From the NCBI GenBank assembly GCA_021018815.1, contig JAITYX010000033.1, positions 6,602,516-6,666,515 on the forward strand: DNA of 64,000 nucleotides, in the 5' to 3' direction. This document shows, piece after piece, positions 55,740 through 64,000 of the stretch. This stretch comes from Talinum fruticosum (taxonomy: Eukaryota; Streptophyta; Magnoliopsida; Caryophyllales; Talinaceae). Both the position numbers and the translations under genes were made by a program. The notes below the pieces were generated by a model. The model worked only from the letters and a program-made list of their open reading frames with translations, ran no database searches and had not been told where the DNA came from. Position 1 is the stretch's first letter. Every line of letters begins with the position of its first letter.

Positions 55740-56995
55740 AGGGTTTTGTCATAATACTATTGTTTGGATCGTGTGCACATTCCCCGAACTACAAAATATG
55801 AAAAGCTTTGTGTGTCTACTTGAGTTCATATGACAAGCTAACTTATAAGTCACTGGTTTTAACTCCCGTATGATCTCATACTCGATATATCTTGGTTTTG
55901 ATTTTTTTCCTTTATATTGAACCTTGGACCCCTTTCGCTGGGACAATTCAAAAACACTTTTATCTATATGGCTCTTTTGTCGACTCGAATTGCTTTGATA
56001 TGTTCCTGAATCCTCCTAACATTTTTGTTCTCGTAATCAATGCTTCATCCATTTTAGAACAACACAACATGATCCTGCATTTCCTTTCATATAACACTTT
56101 ACATAGAGCCATTTTAATGGTGACCCGATAATGTTTATTACGTAAGAATTCCATCTAAGGTAAATTATTCTCTTGTTCAGTTGGAAGTCGAGTATATATA
56201 TTTCGAGTATATTTCCTAATATTTGATTTACTTTTTCATTTTGCCCATTTAGCTCTGGATGATACAACCTACTGAAACTCATTTTAGCCCCAAAGCTCGC
56301 TATAAAGCTTCTCAAAATTCACGTGAAACCTCTTGTCACTATTGATATAATGTCCTTTGGTATTCCATGTAACATAATAACTTCCTTAACGTATAATTAT
56401 ACCGGTATCTCCACACTCGCATGTGTCATGTGTTGATACAAAATATGCAGATTAATAAGTTGGTCAACAATCACCCAAATAACATTTTTTTCAAAAATAA
56501 TAGGTAATTCTATGACAGAGCTCGTTGAAATTGAATCTCATTTTCGGGTAAGAATCTCCAAAGGTCTTGACTCCTGCAAGACTTTGATGTTCGACCTTTA
56601 CCAATTGCCAGGTTAACCACTTATTCACGTATTCTGCAATATCCCTTTTTATATTATTCCACCAAAATATTGCTTCAAGTCTATATACATTTTGTTCCTC
56701 CTATCCGTATCAAGTATCGTGTATTATGTGATTCCTCAAGAATTTTTCCTTTTCTATTCCTCTTTCTTCAATACACAAAACCGATTCCGAAGGCTTAAGG
56801 TCCCCTCATCGTATATTCCTTGAAACCAGGAGATTTTCCTTTTAATATTTTTCTTATTCCCTTCCATCCCGACATCATCGTTTTGGCCTAACTGAATTTC
56901 CTTCGTTATAATAGGTCATACCTCTATCGCTGCTAGGAACCCATTCATTTGTCCATGCGAGACCGACTCAATACTTATATTGTGGAGATCTCATA
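55740..56995 (-). pseudogene. Gypsy C integrase
   Basis: Recognisable pieces from right to left: ILEAIFWWNNIKRDIAEYV zinc-region side (about 56,650), LVKVEHQSLAG (56,590), the core end GAKMSFSRLYHPELNGQNEK (56,037-56,315; canonical STAYHPQTDGQSER), LPTEQ-type block, HYRVTIKMALCKVLYERKCR (canonical ...ASIGMAPFEALYGRKCR) and, at 55,749-55,946, KGKKSKPRYIEYEIIRELKP-VTYKLA of the GPY/F module. The catalytic Asp residues upstream cannot be followed with confidence through the frameshifts. Confidence 0.85.
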
Positions 56996-57520
56996 TAACC
57001 ACGAGCTAAGTTGTCATTATTACCTTCAAACTGTGTTTTGTCTCCGTACTCCATGCATTTGCCACTATATTTGCTTTTACTAAGTGATATTATATTTGTA
57101 AGTCATAATCCTTAAGTAATTCTACTAACAGACATTGCCTCGGATTGATCTTCTTTTGGGTACAAATGTACTCAAACTCGATGGTTAATATAAATCTTAC
57201 TTGTTACCCCATACAAGTAATGTCTCCAACACATTTAAAGCAAAACAACAGGAGCCTACTCCAATTCAGGAGTAGGATAAGTCTTTTAGCATGATTTGAG
57301 TTGCTTGAGATGCACAAGCTATGACCTTGTCATCCTATATTAATGCGCATCCTAACCCGTTTTTAATGCCTCACTATAGATGGTATACTTTTTACCTTCC
57401 ATGAGTAAGGTAAGAATTTGGGTTGTGGGTAACATTTTCTTCAATTTCTAGAGTGTCTCTTCACATTTATCCAGCTATTTAAATTAGGTTGTTTTGTTTA
57501 GCAAAGTTATTGGAGGTGAC
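56996..57520 (-). pseudogene. Gypsy C RNase H
   Basis: Blocks CEETL-KLKKMLPTTQILTL, GKKYTIYSEALKTG (canonical ...YTVYTDASKVGLGCVL, with Asp replaced by Glu), KTYPTPELE-APVV and WRHYLYGVTSKIYI-HR (canonical NYPTHDLELAAVVFAL...WRHYLYG). Stops occur in each. Present in the expected place between reverse transcriptase and integrase. Confidence 0.82.
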
Positions 57521-57544
57521 GTTATATTTTTTTTTTTTGAAAAA

Positions 57545-58066
57545 ATCATGTAGAAACCCTTCTGTAATACCCTGTTAACTCAAGGAGACTCTTCACTTCG
57601 TACCATGGGTTGATATGAGGTATTCGAGTCATCGCCTTTATTTTATGGGAGTTGACCCTAATCTCTTCCTTAGAAACATTATGCCCGATAAATGTCACTT
57701 CTTCTAACCAACACTCACATTTTTGCCATTTAACATATAATCGATGTTCTCTCAAGGTTTGTAGCACTATTCACAATTGCTTCTCATATTCTTTCTTATC
57801 CTTAGAGTATATAAGAATATCATCGAGAACCACCACCACAAATTTATCTAGATAAGTCCTCAAAAATCTATTCATGAGATCCATAAATGCAATCAATACG
57901 TTGGTAAATCCTCCGGACATTACCGTAAATTCGTAGAGTCCATACTTAATTCCGAGAGCAATTCGGGAATACCTTCCTGTTTAATTCCAAGTTGGTAAAA
58001 TATGCTAACCCTTGTATCTGATCAACAAATCATTAACTCGAGGTAGCGGATACTTATTCTCGACAA
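57545..58066 (-). pseudogene. Gypsy C reverse transcriptase, second palm-thumb copy
   Basis: Begins NKYPLPRVNDLL at about 58,060, runs through IALGIKYGLYEFTVM, LIAFMDLMNRFLRTYLDKF and the catalytic VVVVLDDILIYSKDKKEYE at about 57,785-57,830. It then has TLREHRLYVKWQKCECWLEE, VTFIGHNVSKEEIRV and SLLELTGYYRRV (57,546-57,767). The Asp pair (LDD) is intact. It repeats the same domain segment that precedes it at 58,067-58,560, but the two copies are clearly diverged. Confidence 0.88.
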
Positions 58067-58800
58067 ACCTCTTGTGGTAACCTGCTAACCCAAGAGCACT
58101 CCTCCTTTACGTGACTTTAGTTGGTCTAGATCATTCCGTTACTACGTTTACCTTATAAGGATCGACCTTAATCTCTTCTTTGGAAACAACATGCCTAAAA
58201 TGCCTCTTCCTCTAGCCATAACTCACTTTTTTTTTTTGCGATTTGACACACATTTGATGTTTTCTCAAAGTTTGTAGCGCTATTCTCATATGCTCGACAT
58301 AATTTTCCCTTATCATTAAAGTATATAAGAATATCGTGAATACTACTACCTCACATTATCTAGATAACGCCTACAAGTTCCATTGGTGAAATTCATGGAT
58401 GTAGCATGTGTATTGGTAAGTCCATAGGGAATCACCTTAAATTCATGATACCCATATCCGGCTCTAAACGCAGCTTTGACAGTACCTTTCTATTTAATTC
58501 AAAATTGAGGAAACACATCACCCCCTAAAGTTGATCAAACAAATCATTAATTCGGGGTAAAAGATGCTTATTCCGAGGAGGGGATTATTTTGTTTAGCTC
58601 CGTATACTCTACATAGAGTCTCCAAGTATCATCTTTTTCCTTCACAAATAAGACTCGAAGTTCTCCAAGTTGACACACTTAGCCTAATAAATCCTTTTTA
58701 CTCTCAACACCTTAGGTTCCATTGGGGTCATTCTACATGGCGCTTTGAAAATGAATTATGCTTTAGGAATTAGTTCAATCTCAAACTCCATCTCCCTTTG
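58067..58800 (-). pseudogene. Gypsy C reverse transcriptase, fingers and first palm-thumb copy
   Basis: Starts with the fingers (KGFIRLSVSTWRTSSLICEG, canonical KGFIRPSVSPWGAPVLFV) near 58,690, then the frame-shifted PELMICLINFRG region at about 58,560. Next come KAAFRAGYGYHEFKVIPYGL, TNTHATSMNFTNGTCRRYLD, a damaged active site (the DD pair is lost near 58,340), and SNRKKK ... KEEIKVDPYKV (58,180-58,240). It ends ALGLAGYHKRF at about 58,075, directly joined to the second copy. A poly-A/T run at 58,230 interrupts it. Confidence 0.85.
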
Positions 58801-59400
58801 AGGAGATATAGCATGTAAATTTTTAAGAAATACATCCGAAAGACCACGTACTACAGGTGTAATATTTATATTTGTCCCCCTTTTCTATCCTTAATAACAT
58901 AACATCAATTCCTTATGTATGTCTTAATAATTAACTAGCCTTCCTGATTGGAGTTATGAAATACTCCTTTGTATCCTTTTTCTCCCGAACACACTTCTTT
59001 CTCTTTTCGACCCCTTAAAATAATCTTACAACCTTTACAAACTTTGTTCACTTCATGTGTCGCCAACCCATCTATTTCTAACATTACCTCAATTCCCGCA
59101 TATTAAATTGGATTACATCTACGAAAAATAACTCCCCACATGTGACCTTGACACATGCCGATAAAGATTTGAGCCTTTTGCCCCTTTGTCATTTGGCAAC
59201 TCGATTTGGTACTCTATTCGGCCTTATGATCATCTGAATTTAAGTGAGAGGCAACTAAGGGTAAATATAAATGAAAGGGTGGCACTTAGAATCAAATACA
59301 ACATAAAAAGACTTTGAGTTTAGTACTACCGACAATCGTCATTCCTAAAGTTGTAGCTTCTTTCTTATTCATCACTTACACTTGTCCTACGAGTCACAAG
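58801..59400 (-). pseudogene. Gypsy C protease region, heavily decayed
   Basis: Interval between gag and reverse transcriptase where the protease should lie. I recognise LSACVKVTCGELFFVDV and a possible FPEEL-type end, but no certain DSG active site. Multiple stops in all frames on the minus strand. Confidence 0.45.
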
Positions 59401-60294
59401 TTTGGAAGATGATGCGGTCCTTCACATGGTGTCATTAGGGCTTGGCATCTCCCTTCTCTACGACTTTCTGTCCTCTTGGGAAAATGTTTACTAAATGTTC
59501 AAGATTACCATAACACACATATTTATTACTACCCATTCGACAACCTAATGCAGGTGTGATTTGTTTGGCAACATTTCCCACCGGGGTTCGAAGTAATCAA
59601 TGAGTGACCCTTGTCGGAACTAGTACCATGTTTCTTCCGAACTACACCCTTACTTATATTGTTTCACTTCCTTCGAGTCTCTGGGATTTAAGGCCCTTAG
59701 TTCGCTCTTTACTCGCTCAACTCTTAATAATATTTGATAAGTTGGCCAACAAGTTGATACCGAATATAATAGGTAAAGCTTCCTCAAATCTTATCATCTT
59801 TATCCCATCAATAGCGCCAAAACTTGGGGCAAACCTAGATATCTCCATAAATTTACTAGCATACGCATTAACGTCATGTTGTTGTCCATTTTTAACTCTA
59901 AAAACTCTTCTTCTTTTGTCACTGAACTGTAGTTGAGTAAAATTTACTTGTAAGCTCTTCTAAAAATTTCCCCCAAGTGAACTCATAACCTCGAGATTGG
60001 TTTTTCATCGTGCTTCACTATATGTCCGCTTCACCAATTATATAATACGTCCCTATGTTTATTTTATGTATTTATTTTTTTCCTTTAGGTACCTCAACAA
60101 CCACAAGTATCTTTTTCTTTCTCCCAATACATCCTTCTTGTTCCACTCGTATCATCTTTCCATTGTAAGTCTTAGAATTACGACAAGTCACTCTATCTCG
60201 CTAACTTGTTAGGCTTAAAAGTGGATTTATTAGGTGTAGGAGGAATCATTTTCATTAACTCTACTACCCAATTCCCCCAATAGTTTGGGTCCAT
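59401..60294 (-). pseudogene. Gypsy C gag
   Basis: Start ATG at 60,292-60,294 gives MDPNYWGNWVVELMKMIPP, followed by a stop after about 33 codons. The retrotransposon-gag core is at about 59,690-59,945: LQFSDKRRRVFRVKNGQQHD, VNAYASKFMEISRFAPSFGA, IKMIRFEEALPIIFGINLLA. A zinc knuckle survives only in part near 59,490-59,550 (CYGNLEHLVNIFPRGQ, with Cys and His positions altered). Typical chromovirus gag layout; decayed. Confidence 0.8.
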
Positions 60295-60968
60295 GGCATC
60301 AGCGAAAATCTCTAAGAGTATGAATTGGGTTTCACTAAGGATTTGTTACGAAGTGGAGGAAGTTCTAACGCCTATATGGCAATTCCTCAATCATGGCCCA
60401 ACTCTACGGTTACATGCGAAACCCTCGATCAAAGGGGCTCCCAAGGCTTATTCAAATGTTAGTTTTGCTTTTTAATTCCAACTTAAAGGTATTAAGGAAA
60501 ATTTTCTAAAAGAGTTTGGTATTTTCTAAAAATTTCGGCAGAGTTCCGTTTGTAATATGATCTATCCCATAAATTTAAAGTTTTAAAACCCTGCAGAAAA
60601 ACCACAATATCACTCAACGAGCCACACGCTCGGAGTACATAACTCAACGGCCACACGCCGGAGTGCAACCAATATACATTAAGGCTTAAAATCACCCCAA
60701 ATGGCTCATAAAACATCCGAAACAAACTTTATGAACTTAAATACAACTACAAAACTTAAAAGCATATGAATGCATGTCAACAACTTAAGTCATTATGTAC
60801 ATTGTTTATACTAGCATAACCCAAAAGTGTATACATCAATTCAATATTAACCACACTACATCCACAAATCCCAAAATGACAACTTGCGGAAATAATAGCC
60901 ACATAATTTTCCTAAAGGTCAAATCATGACATCTTAGAGCCCTATTGCTCACAAGTGATCTCTAAACC
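60295..60968 (-). other. Gypsy C leader
   Basis: Non-coding leader between primer site and gag start. The part 60,433-60,670 is similar, in inverse orientation, to 31,174-31,411 of solo LTR 2 (shared GTGTGGCCGTTGAGTT, CTCCGAGCGTGTGGCTCG and AAACGGAACTCTGCCGAAAT). No coding content seen. Confidence 0.65.
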
Positions 60969-60984
60969 CGGCTCGACACCACAA
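60969..60984 (-). promoter_or_regulatory. Gypsy C primer binding site
   Basis: Minus-strand TGGTGTCGAGCCG just inside the right LTR, close to the initiator-Met complement TGGTATCAGAGCC, with CAGAG again reading CGAG. Confidence 0.75.
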
Positions 60985-60986
60985 CC

Positions 60987-63600
60987 GTAACGCCCCGAGT
61001 TACCATTACTTAATAATTCCCTAATTCGAGAATATTAGGTAAGGTCGCAGCGGAAGTTAGCGGTCGAAGGCGTCACCGCCGCCCTAATAATAGGACAAGG
61101 CTAAAATAAAATACCATAGCACCCTGTGTTTATCGGTTATGCGTAAGTCTTTGAAAGCACTAAATGTTATGTTGCACGGGGCCAAGCCCAGCAATATAAA
61201 TAAACCAATCCCACAAGTAGAGTCTTGCTAAACCTTTATACATTAGACAAGCCAATACAACAGTCTACGGTAGAAAATACGCAATATTTAATTACATTCC
61301 AAAGTCAAACCCAGAATTTAACGAGGTTGAGAATCACTCGTGAGCATCTAATCCCATCATAGCACAATGATAACGACATACCCAGCCATGTCTTGCTCCC
61401 ATCAGGCTTCTTAGGCAATGGACTGTTCACGTATGCTTTTCCTAAAACAAAAACATTAAAATAATTCGAAAAATGAGTCGAAACTCAGTACGAACATTCC
61501 TGCACGATTAAATAATTTTGAAACACATTGATTGAGCGCGCGCATTTCAATTCATTTTAGTTTGAAATCGGGGGAGAGAATATAAGTAAAACTTGCTTGC
61601 CGGTTATTATCCGAAAGTGGAACCCCTTGATAATTGATACGATCTTAGTAAGGTGCACACCTCCCGGCCGACCGAGAACCCGAGTTGAAGCCGCGCGGGT
61701 TGGGCATAAGCCCCGATTATTGATAATTGATGGGCATAAGCCCCGATAATTGATAATTGGCGGGGACCACTTGATTAGGTGGCAAAACTTGATTTGCAAA
61801 TGATTCATTATTAGTTATATATATGAGAAATGTTGAGATTTGATGAAACATGTGAGTTTTTGAAAGGTACAGGCAATGAACGTACTCGAACCGAGAATGC
61901 TTGTTTCTCCCCTTTTCATAAAGTTTTAATTTACCAGCTATCCAAGCAACTGAAGTGGCCTCGGTTGCATTTCAAATAGATTTCCCTTGTTAATAATGCT
62001 TTTCTTGAGTTTTAATACTTGAATTCGTATAATCGTTGGCGATTTGATTCACTTTCTTTATTTATTAAGTAATCGATTAAACTAAAATTCTTGTTACTCA
62101 ACTCCCTTGCGCTAATTCCGTTTAGATCTTAATTGAGCATATACTCGTTAAAGTAGTCGATTAGATCAAGCAATGATATTCACACGAGGTAATGCGTTAT
62201 AGATTCAAATCAAGAAAATGAAAATACATATATACATGTATATATATATTTGTGCATATATACAAATACCTAAACATTTCGTAGTTAATATTGTTGTTAT
62301 TATTATTGTCATTGTTATTGTTATTATTAGATGCAACTAATTCGATTAATTTGCCAAGCCCAACTTATCTTTCGATCCTTATTCCTAACGTAATTTCTTT
62401 ATTTCTCACTTCATCGAATTCAAGCCCATAGCAATTACTCAATCTACCAATGCCTTTCCATAGGGAGGCTTCACGATTAACCAAATTGCTCAAAATTCAT
62501 ACATATACCAACTTAAGGTCATGAGCATTACTTTCACCACAAAATTCACATTCGAAATCACAATTAGGCATGCTTAATATTTGAACTATCTTCTCAAACC
62601 TCTGCAAGTACACATTAGCTAGTTCAACTTATGCATATACTCGCCCTACGTTTGCTCAATATAGTCATTCCCCAAAATCTCAGAATCCATCCAATTACTC
62701 AATTACATAACCAAACATCCCTAATTTCGTTCTCTACATTATAATTTCCTAAAAGAAATTACATTGATACACAATTAGTCCATCAACCGCCATACCTCAG
62801 CTCATCCATACCAATCCGAATTTTCCCAAATCAATCCTCAAATTCACTTTACAAATATATTTCTAGATTATATACTTCAATTTACCACTACAATTGCTTA
62901 AATAAATAAGGAATTTGATAGCTTAGGGTTTAACGTTTACCTTCAAATTCGGAGAGGAGAAGTCGAGGAGGACAAGCGGGGGTGGCGGTGGACGCCGGCC
63001 GCACCGGCAACCACTTGGCGAGGCGGCGACAAACTCCGGCGGCCGCTGCGGCTGGGGTTGGCTGCCAAGCGAACCGCGGCGGAGGAATCGAACAGCGCCG
63101 CGGGAGGAAGAGAGGGATGGCGAGAGCACGAGCGAGGGAGGGAGCGAGACCGAGGGGCGCCGGGCGTCCTCCTAGCGACGCCGACGCCGGCCTCGGCCGG
63201 CGTTGGTGGCGTTGGTGACCGAGAGAAGACCGCGGCAGTGGATCGCGAAGGGAAACCGGGAACAGGGGAGCGGGGCACCGCGAGAGCGAGAACCCGCACG
63301 AGGCGCGACGGAGAGAGAGGGAGGGAAACAGATGGCCGGCGCCGGTCGTGCGGCCGGCGTCGGTCCTGCTGGTGGCCGGAGTAGCAGCACGAGACGCGGA
63401 GGAAGAGGTGGAGGAGGGCGAGGAGGAAGCGAGAGGGAGCAGGGGAAGCGAATTGAGAGAATTAGGAGACCGAAGCTTGCCCGGCATTTCTATCCCTGAT
63501 TCTATTTTATTTATTTTATTTATTTATTTATTTATTTTTTTGTAAACATTTCCAGATTAATCCAATTCTGGATTTTTCTAAAAAAATCTGCTTAATTCAC

Positions 63601-63634
<34 letters not shown>

Positions 63635-64000
63635 TTGCTTTATTTTTATGTTTATTTTTATGTATTTATTTATTTATTTGTTATTTTTTTGTTACTCTTT
63701 AATTTTATTTTATCTTACCGCTGATGTTTATAACTTGTAAATATAATTGCCCGCTTGAAATATAATATTAGCGACCTTGTAATTATATGCCAACTCATGT
63801 AAATTTTTGAAATTTACATATGCGAAATTTTATAATCATCATTATGAGATTTTATCAAGGCCACTTCGTCGCTCGAGCTGCATAACACGTATACATAAAA
63901 ATAATTTAAATATGAAATATCGAATTGAAGTGCACGCGCTCAATTATATTAATCTTGTAATTAATAAGATAGATAATGTGATTTAAGGTCGGGTTGTTAC
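60987..64000 (-). repeat. Gypsy C 5' LTR (right), cut by window end
   Basis: Same as the left LTR over its length (GTAACGCCCCGAG... to GGGTTGTTAC at the last base). Differences from the left copy include swapped or inserted bases at CAG/CGA/CGAG positions. The GC-rich patch lies at 62,941-63,480; frames there are compositional. Confidence 0.92.

Larger units (their letters stand above)
52418..64000 (-). mobile_element. Gypsy C, Tekay-like chromovirus, almost complete
   Basis: An 11.6-kb Ty3/gypsy element on the minus strand, inserted in copia-2 integrase. LTRs of about 3.07 kb lie at 52,418-55,486 and about 60,987-64,000 (the last base of the right LTR is outside). A polypurine tract at 55,487-55,502 and a primer site near 60,969-60,984 fix the direction. 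Internal order from right: leader, gag, protease region, reverse transcriptase (with a tandem duplication), RNase H, integrase, chromodomain. The coding region is much more decayed than the LTR pair would suggest, so this copy probably moved with proteins supplied by another. Confidence 0.9.

Overview
This is flowering-plant nuclear DNA made almost entirely of transposable elements inserted into one another. Evidence for a plant: Ty1/copia and Ty3/gypsy LTR retrotransposons with tRNA-type primer sites, CACTA (En/Spm) DNA transposons with plant transposase domains, a Tekay-like chromodomain, and long AT-rich spacers with TA and ATT microsatellites. I found no convincing host gene, tRNA, rRNA, CRISPR array or bacterial-style operon. 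The species cannot be named from the sequence.

Layout. (1) 1-13,635: a degraded Ty3/gypsy element on the minus strand (gypsy A): integrase, RNase H, reverse transcriptase, a linker, protease, gag, leader with tandem repeats, primer site and 5' LTR (11,621-13,635). A solo LTR (6,124-9,062, target duplication AATAA) splits its gag; an unidentified coding remnant lies at 1-931. (2) 13,829/15,185-43,396: a CACTA transposon (CACTA-1) lying in a second copy of the gypsy A family. Its 5' end, with adjoining LTR sequence, is tandemly duplicated (13,348-16,066). CACTA-1 carries a TNP2-type transposase and a second TNPA-like gene. It was hit by three further insertions: a deleted sibling, CACTA-2 (17,636-24,038, duplication AAT), which itself holds an AT-rich solo LTR (21,779-23,981, CTAAT); a 3.3-kb solo LTR (28,191-31,461, AAAAG); and a complete Ty1/copia element (copia-1, 32,080-42,976, TCCAA). 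(3) 43,397-46,119: LTR and gag of the second gypsy A-family copy (gypsy B). (4) 46,120-52,417: a second copia of the copia-1 family on the minus strand (copia-2), inside gypsy B gag, with a fragment of another gypsy element replacing part of its reverse transcriptase. (5) 52,418-64,000: a nearly complete minus-strand chromovirus (gypsy C) inserted in copia-2 integrase, with 3-kb LTRs at both ends; its last base or so lies beyond the window.

Relative order of events can be read from the nesting: gypsy A/B family first; CACTA-1 and copia-2 into it; then CACTA-2, copia-1, the solo LTRs and gypsy C. Copia-1 looks youngest, with paired similar LTRs, an exact target duplication, and clear primer and polypurine sites. 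It has gag, protease, integrase, reverse transcriptase and RNase H in copia order, plus a long extra coding region after pol preceded by its own TATA-like box, as in Sirevirus-type elements with a putative envelope-like ORF.

No clearly new biological system is present. The observation most worth checking is a systematic CAG/CGAG (and CTG/CTCG) interchange. It is seen between LTR copies and at conserved codons of several elements, and it creates many of the apparent frameshifts. It looks more like a consensus-sequence artefact than decay, so the 'broken' state of copia-1 should be treated with caution. Other points of interest are a tandemly duplicated reverse transcriptase in gypsy C, microhomology junctions that formed CACTA-2 and the 1.36-kb duplication, and a 238-bp module shared between one family's LTR and another's leader.
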